Source: Erigeron canadensis (Eukaryota; Streptophyta; Magnoliopsida; Asterales; Asteraceae). From it: a stretch of DNA of 64,000 nt. The translations under genes were made by a program, and so were the position numbers. The stretch spans positions 56,046,587 through 56,110,586 of the forward strand of contig NC_057761.1 of NCBI RefSeq assembly GCF_010389155.1, written 5' to 3'. Shown here in pieces: positions 25,837 through 37,547 of this stretch (position 1 is its first letter; each line of letters begins with the position of its first letter). The notes under the pieces are model-generated. The model saw only the letters and a program-made list of their open reading frames with translations. It did no database searches and was not told the DNA's origin.

Positions 25837-26039
25837 CTTCAATACAAGCTTTGAAGTCTAGACTTTAGACGGTAAAAAGTTTACCATCAATGATCGATGA
25901 TGATGATCAATGGAATGAATTTTCTCTTCTTTAATGTTATATATTTGTTAAGTTAGTTTTATTTGTATGGTTTTTACTAGCATCTTGTTAGTTTATTAAT
26001 GAAATATCACCTCTCTAAAGAATAGAAAGAAAAAAAAAA
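25837..26039 (+). mobile_element. Short 3' tail of an L1 LINE with target duplication
   Basis: About 200 bp ending in a run of A's (26029-26038), flanked by near-identical copies of GGCAACTCYATAATAT (25818-25836 and 26040-26059), the expected long L1 target-site duplication. The 3' part (CTAGCATCTTGTTAG...TTAATGAAAT) resembles the tail of the larger LINE at 59220-59270 (CTAGCATCATGCTAG...TTAATAAAAT). Its first 35-40 bases also match 24512-24552, 1.3 kb upstream. Confidence 0.6.
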
Positions 26040-26348
26040 GGCAACTCTATAATATGAAATTTTGTTTTGGAGCGGTGGAACCACAATTAATATGAAATTA
26101 CTCAATATGCGGAAAAATTCAAAGGTATGCAGCAGAAATTCAAACCCATCAGATTTTCTTGATTTCAACAAAAGTTCAAACTATGTTTTTTTCCCTCCTG
26201 TATAGTCCATGTCAATACTATGCAGTAATAAGTTAGTATACGGTTGATAAACACTTACGTTTGGTTGTGAAATGTCTCACTACTTTGATTTCTTAAACCA
26301 TAAAAACACAAGGGGTCAATCATTTATATATATAAATATATATATATA

Positions 26349-27961
26349 GAGAAGGAGAGAAAAAAAATGATTATGGGGCTATTATGCATCTAACTTGGGT
26401 GGAAAACCCCTACATACCAATATTTTAAGGGAAAATGATTTATGATGTTAACATCATATATTTTTAGACGATGTTGCTCTCACAAACTTACTTAAATCAA
26501 TTTCTACATATGTCAAAAAGCCCCCCATGATTTTAATGGTTTGTGAGAGCAACATCATCCAACCAAAATAATGTTAACATCATCCAAGTTATCCCCATAT
26601 TTTAATATTTTGAATAAATGTTTGGCCCCCCATGATTTTTATAGTTTAAAAAAGGTATGTAAGGGGTTTTTCCACTCAACTTAGGTGCCTAACATCCTCA
26701 TATTTCCCCTATATATATATGGGAAATGAATGTGTGGGACAACACCACCCAACTTGGGTGAAAACCTCTCACATCTTATTTTTTATTCCATAAAAATTAG
26801 GGGGCCCATCATTTATTCATTAATATTAAAATGTTAATATGTAAGAGATTTTTTACCCAACTTAAGTGTGTGACAACCAAACACTCACTTTTTCCATATA
26901 TATATATAGTGAAGGGATCAGATGAGAACCAACATATATGGTGAGAACCGTAAGAAACATTGAAAAATCATCTCTAAGGGCTACGCCCGTACCGTAACAA
27001 CCGTCAACATCTCTTGGATCACCGCCCATAAAATTCATACCATTCCCATATGTGTTCGGTGACAACCCCTTTAGAATGCATGTAGGCCAACGCCCGTATC
27101 CATTCGTTTTTTCCTAACACGTAACCCATAATTTTTTACAAAAATATTTTCATTATTTTTTTTGAATGGGTTTTTGTTAAAAGAAAATAAAAAACAAAAA
27201 AGAAATTCAAAAAATGAAAAAAATAAAATAAAAAAACCACACAAAAAAAAAAGAAAGAGGGAGGGAAAGTAGTGGTTCTCACGGTTCTCTTCATACTTGT
27301 GGTTCTCACATTAACCCTACCATATATATATATATATATATATATGGGGGAAGTAAGTATAGAGTTGTCCCTCATATAAGCTTAGATGAGGAACCCTTCA
27401 CAATTTGGTTTTTTAATCCATAAATATCATGGGGGCCCCATCTAAGCTTAGATGGGGAACAACCCCCTACTCACTTTTCCCTATATATATATATATATAT
27501 ATATGAGAAAAGTGAATATGGGGTTGTTCCCCATCTAAGCTTAGATAGGAAATAGATGGGGAACACATCACAATCAAATATTTTAATATTTTTTTTGTAA
27601 TTTAAACAAATGATGGGGCCCCCATGAATTTTATAATTAAAAAAAAATCAAATGTGAGGTGTTCTCCATCTAAGCTTAGATGAGGGCAACCCCATACTCA
27701 CTCCCCTATATATATATATATATATATATATAAGTTTTAGGTAAAACAAAACAACTATTAAAGTAAAACAAATAAAACAATATGTTTTTCTTCAGTGATA
27801 ATCACCGTGCATCATGAAAATCATCGTACATCAATTGTTTCGTGAATCTTCATGCATCAATTGTTTCGTGAATCTTCATGCATCAATTTAACCATGATCT
27901 AAGAGTCAAGATCTTGTGTTATTTGTTTTACTTTAATACTTGTTTTACAATACCCAATCCC
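26349..27961. mobile_element. Chain of six MITE-like inverted-repeat elements joined by (TA)n
   Basis: Six short elements lie end to end, each bounded by TA microsatellites: A about 26349-26710, B 26721-26895, C 26909-27321, D 27346-27481, E 27505-27707 and F 27733-27961. Each has inverted ends. B pairs CCCAACTTGGGTG with ACCCAACTTAAGTG. C pairs GTGAGAACC with GGTTCTCAC. D and E share GGGGTTGTTCCCCATCTAAG-type ends built on the palindrome CTAAGCTTAG. F pairs TAAAACAAA with TTTGTTTTA. Element A contains a second inverted repeat (GATGTTAACATCAT, 26436-26590), suggesting nesting. None codes for protein. They resemble TA-repeat-targeting elements such as rice Micron, by general architecture only. 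Confidence 0.75.
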
Positions 27962-27974
27962 TATATATATATAT

Positions 27975-30174
27975 AAATTAGTATGTGAAAGGTACATCCA
28001 CCTACTCAATTTTTTCATATGGATAATATAATAGTAGTGGCGGCCCTGAGAAATCAAATGCTCAGTTCGAACCGAGAAAAAAATGCCTCTAACTCTAAGG
28101 AATCCAACTATATAAGCAAAATTTTTTTATATAATTGAGACATTATAACATTAACAAAATGATAGACATTATAATATTATACTTTTACATATATTGTTTA
28201 TTTGTTTTACTCTAATAGTTGTTTTATTTTACCTAAAACCTTTACATATATAATATAATATATAAAATTTTTAAAATTTTTGTGCACTCAAAATTATGCC
28301 CCAAACAAATGTCTTGCTTGCACCCCTCCGGACCTCCCATGTTAATAATACCCCGCAATTACAATATAGTTTCGCCTTTAGGGTTCTTGTCAAAATTTGA
28401 TATAGTGCTTGAGGCAATAATGATTAAATTTAAAACTCATCAAATCAATTCAACTCAACGCTACTAGGCCAATATAGATATTAGCTTTTCTCGAAAAAAT
28501 TTGGTCTTTACTCATTTGAAAATGTATATTTTGCAATACCATATCTTTTAACATATTTAAATGATTTATCATAGATAAAGGAATCTTTTGGTTTTGATAA
28601 ATGTAGAAAGTAAGAAAAAAAAGTGTGTTTGGGAAATATATTTTTGAAATTTAAGTAGTACATTTTTTTTTTTTTTGCTCCTTAAAAATAATTGCAACGG
28701 GACAGACTTTCTTCGACTGTTACTTCCAGCAATAATTGCTTTTGATGAAGGAAAGTGGAAGGCCAAATGATAATTAAATTCACTATTCAAATTCTTCTTT
28801 TTGCATGTACTGTATTAAATTTTGTAGTCGTAATTCATATGTTGTACATGCTGATAATTCTGTTTCTAGCACTGGAAATCACATTTATGATGCAACAACT
28901 CGTAAGTTATGCATTAAACTTGTAAAGTGTACTACTAAATGCTAGTTGATTGATGTATATGATAACTAATTCTTTGTTAGCGGTGTCAACCCGTAGTGAA
29001 CCTTTTCGACAATTCCGTTCCCTAAGGATTTAAATTAAGGACATTCATGTTAGATATATATGTGGATCATCAGATCAAAATTGTATTAACAACTTCAACT
29101 CACTTATATTTTATGGTTGTGTCGTGTTGAGTTTTGTTTAAAGCCAAATGATTCCAGCCGGTGAAAAGAAAATGAAAAAAATAGATTAAAAGGAAACAAC
29201 ATGTCAAATGGAAACCGTGACAAAAGTAGTGTTTTTCTGACTTTTTCGTAAATATGAGTTGTGCAAAATGTGTTTTAGTTTTTCATTTTAAATTTTTACA
29301 AAATGAAAAGACTTCGTAATTTCTAAAACCAAATGAAAATTTTTCTAAAAAATTATTTTCAAATTTTCTAAAATATATATATATATATAATATATATATA
29401 TATTTTAATAGTTTTCTTGGAAAACTATTATTGAAAGGTGTCTATTTTTTTTTATGTTTCTTAAAAAATTAAACTGAAAAATAAAAAACGTTTTTCACAA
29501 CCAAATGCATTCTTAAGTTTCATCTTAAGAGTATTGTTTTTGTAATCATGTTTAAGGTATGGGGAAATATGTAATTGATTTTGGCTTATAGTTTTAGGTT
29601 TTCTTTCATCTTTTGAGTTAACTTTTTGAAGCAAGATCTATACCTAGCTTAGACCATTTTTAAAGGTAAGTTATAGTGGGTTATAGAGGTATAAATTTAA
29701 GTAAATATGAGGTTTAATTTGAAGGTGATGGTAGAGTAGAGGGGTTAAGTGATAAAAAAAAGAAAAGAAAAGTGGGGATTGGTTTATGTCAATCGGTATC
29801 AATTACGAAAACTTAAATTGGACAAAGAAAGTGATTGTGAAGGCAACCAGTTTTTGCCCCTAACTTAAAATTAGATGTTTGTTCCCGTGTCCCGGCCATT
29901 TTGCTACCCATCAAGATGTTGGTATCGATGTAAATTTCAAGGTAAAGTAGTCATAATAAAAAAGCATATACATACATTCGTTTATTAACATGCGGTTTGA
30001 GTTATACAAATGTCGATAGATATGTAAGTTTAATATTATACTAGATAATATACATAGCATATAAGATTTAAGTTCATATATACACAATACAAAATATACA
30101 ATGAAATTATTTATTGAAGATGCTTTATGGTTTGGTTGAATCATGAACATATACAAATTACAACCAAACTGATG
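27975..30174. other. Gene-free stretch with simple repeats
   Basis: No gene recognised. There is a GGCGGCCCTGAGAAATC-type fragment near 28035-28110 that looks like an old transposon remnant. A (TA)n tract lies at about 29370-29405, with T- and A-rich inverted segments on both sides (29150-29520) that may be another decayed MITE. The 3' flank of the HNH gene lies at the right end. Confidence 0.4.
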
Positions 30175-33100
30175 TCAAGGAGATGGGCCTCCCAAGTACT
30201 GAAGCCACTCTTCAGGGGTCCCCTTTCGCATTTTCAACATCTTTATGGCGTTGTTTGTTAAGGGTATGGCAATTATATCATAGTCTTTAGGAGCCTGCAA
30301 GAAGACCAAAGTAATAACATATCATTACTATTTGGGTGGATAATAAAGAGATGACATCAAAGATATCTAAATGCCCAATTTTGTTAAAAAGTTGCATAAA
30401 ACATAACAATGACACTTGGCTATGTGATCATACAAACCCAATGACAATGTGAACGTAAAATACAGAGAATATAGAACACACATGATATCGAAGTTCATAT
30501 CAGCACTAATGAGTCTTATATAAGGATATACAATTACTTTGTAGCAACAACTCGACTAAGGGGGACCAATTAGCCACCACAGCTTAACACAACTACCCAA
30601 TGAACAAATGTAATTGCAATGAAAATTCTGACTCATTTTCAGGGAACTTCTTATCGGGTCGAAAGGGATAAAGGGAAAAATGCAGAAGATAGTAACTTTT
30701 TTTAGAACTTAATGAAAAAAGAAGTGTTTGAAATCAATTTAACCTAACTGTGCCCATTATAACTTCTACCAGAAATTTGTTTTATGTGTGACCCATTCCA
30801 ACTCGCTAGACCAGCCCATGTTATCACCCCTAACATAAGTTTAACATGCAAATACAATTGCTAGAGAACAACCAAGTGGCGGGACTTGAGCATATGATTT
30901 GGGGGGGCCAAAAAATTAAAAAAATGTGAATGTGCATCTTTATATATGAAGCACCATTAATGTAATTATGTTATACGAAATAAAACTAGTTTAATACAAT
31001 CTAATATAATGTTCTCTGATCAATTCCATTAGTTATAGCATCTATTCTAATAGATATTGCGACTTTAAAGATTTATGTATGAAATCTTTAAAGGGTAACG
31101 CTGACAGTAACATGTCTCAGTCCATAACCAATATTCTTGTCCTATCAGACCAGCCAATCCAGCACTAAGCATATTCAGCAATTTCCTTCATAATATATAT
31201 AACGACTAACAGTTCAGACTTTTGGGGGCCACAACCCCTCCTTGCCCCAACTAAGTTTCGCAAGTAAAGTCATTATAAGGATTGGTAGTTTAACGGGCTG
31301 CTTTGCTAGCCTAATAGAATGTGGGCTAAGTTGGTGACAAGTGACAACCTATGGATAAGTGAATTCGTGTGCATTTGAACAGAAGGCTGTAGTAAGGATA
31401 CAAGAGACTACCTTCGGTGCCTTATGCAGCTTCATATTTGCTTCCTCGGGAGTTTTCTGACCTTTCTTAGAGTTGCAACTTAAACAAGCAGTCACCTTTT
31501 AAGAAGAACAACTACATTATCTTTTGTCGGTAGAATTTTTTTTTCAGATAACAATTAGCATAGAACACAATATGAGTTTGGTGTTGTATCGTATGAAGAT
31601 TAGGTAACGAGTCTTAATGTCTTACCAGATTTTCCCAATTCCATTCTCCACCTCGTGACATAGGTAAAACGTGGTCAATAGTTAAGTTCGTGGTTGAAGA
31701 ACAGTACCTGTTGATATTATAAATAAGTTGTAAGAGCAGTAGAGCGCATTGTAACTATATTTGCTAGCCACAAACCACAGCCGATACCTATCTAGAGCTT
31801 CCTCATAGAAATGAAAGACATTCACTTGGTAAACAAACCACATAAATGACACGGTTTTTTTTAGACCTGTAATGTGGAATTTTGTTACTTTGTAACAAGG
31901 AAGGTTGGGTCAATTATTCGATTAAAAGTTTTGTAGTTAAAAATGCTTGGTATTAAACTTAATTAGTCAAGTTATATAACATTAACCATCCAATCTCATA
32001 TTTCCACTTCTCTCTTGACAACTTCAGGTGAAGAATTTACTAATACTATTTTATAACGTGTATATGTTTAGCAGGGTACTTACTGGCAAGAGAAATTGTC
32101 ACGGGCCAATATGTTTTTTCGACTAAGCAAACTAACATGTCTTCTTCTCTTGACAACTTGAAGCAAATGTTGAACCTGGAAGACAGTTGAAACATTCAGA
32201 CATTCCTCAAGTTAGATAGATGAAGGTATTTATCAAAAGTATCACTAAAGTAATACAATAATTAGTATTAATAATGCATTACCCTCAAAACGGCAGGTAT
32301 ATAGAAAGAACCGCTAGGAGAGTTCACAGTTTGATCATAATATTCCAAAACATCAGCCTGCATAACAGATGTTTCAAAATAATTAAAATTCATGAACTGC
32401 TGATCCAGAAGCCTAACTGAAGTAACTGCATACATAATTGACGTCAATAAAAACTTTAACCTTTTCCATAAATTCCAAACAAATCGCACGTTTCCAGCAG
32501 ACTACATTTATAGGCCTATCACAATAATCACAATCAGATCCTGAGATTGCCATCACTATACAGAATGAAGCTAATCATTTCATGAAAAAAGAACACCTTA
32601 AACTCCAATCACAAATTTATTGGTGGTAACTCTAGCAAATAGATAGCTGAAAAAAAGTCAGCCCTAAATCAGGAAGGCCCCGCCCCGTAGATGATACATA
32701 TATGGTAAACAGTAAACAAAACTTACATTAGTTAATTGCTTAGAACACAACACTTTTACATGTTTTTACTGACTATATCCCTATAGGTAATGCAAGATGA
32801 CATTTATCAATAATTTTGTTACTAACAATAGTGACATGACGTTTAAACTGTGGCTATGCTAACACAATTAATATATTGGTGAAACAATGCAAGGACGGTA
32901 TTGTTGATGGTAACTTTCATAGTAAGTTGGTAACACCTGGGCGAATCCATCCCATGTCAGGAGAGATCTCATAAAGAAGTCCTGGCCTTACCTGACATGA
33001 TGCATTTTGGGTCACAAGCACAACAAACCCGTAAATGTGCTTTGGTTACCACCTAGTCGCTATTTTAAGCAGTTAACCTGAACTTAAACAACAATAACAA

Positions 33101-33710
33101 GGCACTAACAGATATGTAAACTGTAAACTAACGATAAACAAAAAAAAAAAAACTTATAACACCAATTTGGGCTATATATTGTGGAGGATTTGTGCTTTAA
33201 CGAGCATATACATCTTAACCTATTTTCGATTCTAACTATTTTATGTTGTTAAATTTAAAACCTATCCTAAAATACTTACTTTTTACACATGATAGAAAAA
33301 GTCTGATTCGACCCGATAGTGGCTCCGCCAATGATGGGTTTCCAAAATATATACAATTAACATAGTATTTATAGTACATAACTTCGAACAACAAACCTGT
33401 AAGATATATCCAAAACTAAACCTCGAAAACAAGACAGATCATCAGTTTCATAATCAGGATCTCCCAACAACTCATCATAAATAGCTTCTTGATCAACAAC
33501 CATGTTCGTGTCCTCCCCGTTGATTCGCATAGACTTACTTCCTGATGCAAAAACTCTAGTATTCCTAGTACTAGGATCATAATTGTAACTGCTTAACCTC
33601 GCGATCTTACGTTTATCACTTATTCTAAATCCTTTTGGGTCGAATCCTAACGACATTTCGTCGGCAACGAATACGGGTTTCAAGGGACGGAGGGCGGTGA
33701 ACTCTGCCAT
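30175..33710 (-). CDS. HNH-endonuclease-domain protein, 7 exons, complete
   Basis: Exons 33397-33710, 32461-32515, 32283-32357, 32084-32175, 31626-31707, 31412-31495 and 30175-30294 join in perfect phase to 273 residues. The first 105 residues are variable and partly acidic. The C-terminal half is an HNH nuclease fold: zinc-type Cys pairs C178-x2-C181 and C210-x2-C213, the IDH motif with the putative catalytic His at 191, and [10 protein letters not shown] with the conserved Asn at 205. The end, [17 protein letters not shown], is typical of the plant family. I recall an Arabidopsis homolog annotated only as HNH endonuclease (At3g47490-like), with cyanobacterial relatives, so an organellar role is possible. 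No clear transit peptide is seen. Function is unknown. An intron (about 30860-31260) carries a fragment rich in GGGGGCC that looks like transposon debris. Confidence 0.9.
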
Positions 33711-34496
33711 TAATTGATGAAAGTGGTGGTAAAATTGTGTTTGATTGATTTATTGATCAAAGGATGAATAGAAAAAGAGTTGTGGAAGTTATGTTTAAAT
33801 CATTTTTGGAGGAAAAATCTGTTACCACATATTTTGTGTATTACCAGCCTACAAATATCTTTCTTTTCTTTGTGTTTTGGAAGTTGTGAAAGTTACTATT
33901 TTGTCCCTGGCTTCGAGTGTACAAAATGAACACGTGACGTGGTGAATTATTCTACCATCTCAGGGGTTATAAACTTATAATTCTTGCAAACTTATATAGT
34001 AATAAAATTGGAGTAGGTGATCTAAGTAAAAACATCAAATAATATAGTAGCTATGCAGTATGCAATATGAAAGTAAGTTTTATGAATCATGGTCGAATCT
34101 GATGGATGTTCATTGAATTACCATGGTCATGTCTGCAACTATTGTACACTCTTCAATACATTCATATGAATCATAATTTTTGACAACTATTTTCTTGAAT
34201 TGAAATTTTGAAAAAGACAGAATATAACTAATCCTCTTGTCAATTAACTTAATTGTCTCTTAAACAACTTGATTGAAAATTAAAATAATGCCTAATTATT
34301 AGCACAAGCTTTTCAAAGCAGGCCATAGTTATAAATATACATAAACATAACATATGATATTGGCAGTTTATAAGTACATACAGTAATATTTATATTGAAA
34401 TGAAAACAATAGTTTAGGCGACATTCCCATGTAAATCATTTAACTTGAAAACTGATATGAAATGTTGAGATCTATAGTTTAAATGAGATTTTCATG
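33711..34496. other. Promoter of the HNH gene and 3' flank of SDR copy 1
   Basis: AT-rich non-coding DNA. The right part should hold the 3' UTR of the minus-strand SDR gene and the left part the leader of the HNH gene. No repeat or site recognised. Confidence 0.4.
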
Positions 34497-35285
34497 TCAA
34501 ACAACATAACCACCATTGACACGAATGATCTGACCGTTAATCCATTCACCTGAATCACTAGCCAAGAACCCGATCACAGGAGCCACATCTTCGGGCTGTC
34601 CAAGCCTATTCAAAGGATTTAAATTTATGACACCGTTGACCATCTCCTCTGTCTTTCCAGCAAAAAACATCTTGGTCGCAATGGGACCAGGAGCAACACA
34701 ATTTGCAGTGATCCCGGTCCCTTTTAACTCCTTGGCCAATATTTTTACCATAACTTCCACAGCGGCTTTAGACATAGTGTATGGACCATATCCTGGACTA
34801 GGTAAGCCCACTTGGGACGATGTTACACATATTATCCTCCCTCCACTTCCACGTCTCATCCGGTTTGCTGCTTCCCTGCAGCATAGAAATGATCCATTTG
34901 TGTTTGTAGACATTACGTGATCAAATATTTCAAGAGAAGTGGTTGAGATTGTAGCAAAAGTAGGATCAGATACACCGGCGCAATTGACTAAAATATGAGG
35001 TGGCGTGTTGAAAGTTGTCTCTGCGAAATCAAAGAGTGCTTTGACTTGGGCTGGGTCGGATATATCAGCTTTGAAGACGACGGCTCCTGTTGATGAGAGA
35101 GCAGGGGTGAGTTGAGACGTAACTAGGTCTGAAATTACGAGCTTGGCTCCAAGAGAAGCAAGATGTGTGACAACCGCTTGGCCAATACCACCAAAGCCCC
35201 CGGTGACAATTGCCACCCGGTCCTTGAGTTGTATGGATGACGACCGGGTAGCAAGTATTGAGGAAGCTGTGATTCCATCAGCCAT
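34497..35285 (-). CDS. Short-chain dehydrogenase/reductase, copy 1 (predicted NAD type)
   Basis: Classical SDR oxidoreductase, 262 residues, single exon, probably cytosolic. It belongs to the plant group annotated as NADPH-dependent aldehyde reductase-like. Rossmann motif TGGFGGIG starts at residue 28, NCAG at 101, and the catalytic set is N128, S156, Y169 and K173 (PYTMSKAAVE). The C-terminus LASDSGEWINGQIIRVNGG is family-typical. Compared with the two neighbouring paralogs it lacks the Arg of the TGxSRGIG motif (here Phe-Gly) and has Asp53 at the end of beta-2 (LVISD), where they have Asn-Tyr-Asn. By the known SDR cofactor rule this points to NAD(H) and away from NADP(H). Its upstream region lacks the motif shared by the other copies. 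The substrate cannot be inferred. Confidence 0.9.
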   Translation of the reverse strand: MADGITASSILATRSSSIQLKDRVAIVTGGFGGIGQAVVTHLASLGAKLVISDLVTSQLTPALSSTGAVVFKADISDPAQVKALFDFAETTFNTPPHILVNCAGVSDPTFATISTTSLEIFDHVMSTNTNGSFLCCREAANRMRRGSGGRIICVTSSQVGLPSPGYGPYTMSKAAVEVMVKILAKELKGTGITANCVAPGPIATKMFFAGKTEEMVNGVINLNPLNRLGQPEDVAPVIGFLASDSGEWINGQIIRVNGGYVV

Positions 35286-35652
35286 TAGGATTGGATATTG
35301 TGGAATATGAGAGTAGTGGTTGTATAAATCAATAATCTAGGTTGGATGTTTCTTTGTTGTCATATTCGTTGTTATATAGTGTCTTGTAAGTTTTAATATC
35401 AATTGTTTAGTGAATAAATACAGAAAAATGTACATTAGCCCATCACTATTGATACACAAAGCTACAAATTTTGAGCTCAATTATATCCTTAAAGTAAAGG
35501 ATCAAAAGATCAAATCCAGTTATTTTCAACCGAATTGCAAAACATGAAGAAGAAAAAAAAGTATATGACTAAAATGATACAATTATTGTATGGATATGTG
35601 ATAGGTAAAACACAGCTGCATTCTGAGTTTCTGACCCAACCCCCTGTTTGTA

Positions 35653-36465
35653 TCACACATATCCACCATTAACCCGGATAATCTGACCATTAACCCATTC
35701 ACCCGCATCACTAGCCAAGAACCCGACCAGCGGAGCAACATCCTCGGGCACCCCGAGCCTACCCAACGGGCTCTCGTCCACTGACCTCTTCACCATCTCC
35801 TCACTTTTCCCTTCAAAAAACATATCAGTCGCAATCGGCCCAGGTGCTACACAATTAGCCGTAATCCCAGTCCCTTTCAGTTCTTTCGCCAGAATCTTGA
35901 TCATAGCTTCAACCGCCGCTTTCGATGCCGCATACGAACCAAACCCGGGTCTCAACGCCACCGCCATCGATGACGTCACACAGATTATCCTCCCTCCGCC
36001 CCCTTTTTTCAACCTGTTTGCTGCTTCCTTGCAGCACAAATAAGACCCCCTAGTGTTCACACTAAATGTCTTGTCGAATTCTTCTAAGGAAGAATTCGGT
36101 ATCGACGAATACGAGGAATCCAAGATTCCTGCGGCGTTAACTAATATGTGTAATGGGGAACCGAAAGCGGTTTCCGCTGCGTCGAATAATGCTTTCACTT
36201 GTGCTGGATCAGAAACGTCTGCTTTTACGGATATAGCTTTTCCTATGGAATTGGAATTGATTTGGGAAGTGAGTTGGTCAGCTAGAGTGGAATTGGAATT
36301 GTAATTGATGACGACCTTTGCGCCCAGAGATGCCAGGTGAAGGGCGATGGCTTTTCCGATGCCGCGAGAGGCGCCGGTGACGATTGCCACACGGTCTTGG
36401 AGTGAAAAAGATTGGGTGGTGGTTTGTGGTGCTGTGACGGTGCTGGTGGCAGTTCCTGTGGCCAT
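35653..36465 (-). CDS. Short-chain dehydrogenase/reductase, copy 2 (NADP type)
   Basis: Intronless SDR of 270 residues, tandem paralog of copy 1 in the same orientation 367 bp away. TGASRGIG begins at residue 30, with the Arg expected for NADPH binding. INYNSNST follows beta-2 without an acidic residue. NAAG, the SS of CVTSSMAV, and the YAASK active-site motif are all present. The C-terminal substrate-loop region reads PIATDMFFEGKSEEMV. Relatives reduce small aldehydes and ketones and help detoxify reactive carbonyls. Start at 36465 is the first ATG, giving a Thr/Ala-rich N-tail before SLQDRVAIVTG. The upstream palindrome TGACGTCA and a GCTTAAGTCA motif may govern expression. Confidence 0.95.
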   Translation of the reverse strand: MATGTATSTVTAPQTTTQSFSLQDRVAIVTGASRGIGKAIALHLASLGAKVVINYNSNSTLADQLTSQINSNSIGKAISVKADVSDPAQVKALFDAAETAFGSPLHILVNAAGILDSSYSSIPNSSLEEFDKTFSVNTRGSYLCCKEAANRLKKGGGGRIICVTSSMAVALRPGFGSYAASKAAVEAMIKILAKELKGTGITANCVAPGPIATDMFFEGKSEEMVKRSVDESPLGRLGVPEDVAPLVGFLASDAGEWVNGQIIRVNGGYV

Positions 36466-36575
36466 TTGGTGTGATGTTTACCCTTGGAATTTGGGTGTTT
36501 GGATTATGTGATCTTATTTTAGGATTTTTATATTTTTTCCCGAAGTATTCTAGTAATAGTGAAGCGTTGGGTTTA

Positions 36576-36583
36576 TGACGTCA
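36576..36583. promoter_or_regulatory. TGACGTCA palindrome upstream of SDR copy 2
   Basis: A perfect bZIP/TGA-factor type site 111 bp before the start codon. The same octamer in the same context occurs at 39868-39875 in a duplicated, gene-less promoter copy. Retention in both copies supports a role, though duplication alone could explain it. Confidence 0.5.
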
Positions 36584-36603
36584 TAATAGAATGACATATC
36601 ATC

Positions 36604-36616
36604 ATTGCTTAAGTCA
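36604..36616. promoter_or_regulatory. Shared upstream motif (ATTGCTTAAGTCA) of SDR copy 2
   Basis: Lies 139 bp before the ATG. Near-identical versions (CACTGCTTAAGTCA) are at 39895-39908 and at 42406-42419, the latter 126 bp before the ATG of SDR copy 3. The similar distance in two genes suggests a conserved promoter element. Confidence 0.45.
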
Positions 36617-36851
36617 TATATATAGGAATCGATAAAGATATATAAATAGGAATCGATATAAACTAGAACCCGATACGCACGGGTTTTACTTGAATTATCT
36701 AAGTATTTCATTTTTTTATTTGGTCTTTCTTATCTTTTTGGTTAAATATTTTTTTTTAGCTTTTATGAAAAATGGTTCATTTGCACCTAGTGTTTTCTTT
36801 TTATTGACATCGATCATAATTTTATTCGTCCACACTTTACCTACTACTTAA

Positions 36852-37544
36852 GGGGGTGCTTGGTTGAAGGTATTATGGGGTGAGTAATAAAAATGACTGC
36901 TATTAATGATGCTTGATTTATTGTACATTGAGTAATCATTACCCATTATTGGGTAGTACACCATTATCTAGTAATTTGGGGGTAATAAGACTAAGTAATG
37001 AATAACCCATTAATTAGCCATTTTCATGTAGCTTCCGAAAATTTTTACAGCCTTTTCGTTCAGTTATATACACATATCTTTGATCCATTTCAAATGTTAT
37101 CTTCTACAAAGCACATCGAATATTTTATAACTTAAATTATAATATACATTTCTCCCGACCAAAATTGCATTCTTAATTTTTATTTTTTTTTAAAATATGT
37201 ATGGAATATATACTTTGGATATAATATAGTTAGTTATAGTCATAATTAATTAAATATGTTTACTATGATGTCCAAACATTTACGTTAATATTCATAAATT
37301 CATAAACACTTTCTTTTAATTTTTTTCAAAAAAACCTTAAATATATTTATATAATCAAGAAAGTATATATATACACCAACATTTCATATATCTTTTTTAA
37401 TAAAAAAGAAAAGTTAATTTATCTACATTTAATTGATATTTTTATGAACCAAGCACCATCAATGATAAAAGAAATACTATTATATTCCTTAGTATTCCCT
37501 TTACCTTACCCATTATCATTGTTTGACATGAACCAAGCACACCC
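36852..37544. mobile_element. PIF/Harbinger (Tourist-like) MITE with TAA target duplication
   Basis: The ends GGGGGTGCTTGGTT and AACCAAGCACACCC are inverted copies, and the element is flanked by TAA on both sides (36849-36851 and 37545-37547), the standard target for this superfamily. It is 693 bp, AT-rich, with no coding sequence. TAATGGGT-type repeats near both ends form extended subterminal inverted repeats. Confidence 0.8.
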
Positions 37545-37547
37545 TAA

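Noticed and set aside
32930..33065. Possible inverted repeat (GGTAACACC...GGTTACCACC) in HNH intron 1
   Set aside because: The match is only about eight bases and has no extended arms. It is probably chance or an old retroelement fragment.
36668..36692. CTAG next to a CCCG...CGGG hairpin, possible second Helitron end
   Set aside because: The hairpin touches CTAG with no spacer and no TC end was found at a matching distance. It is left as a repeat fragment.
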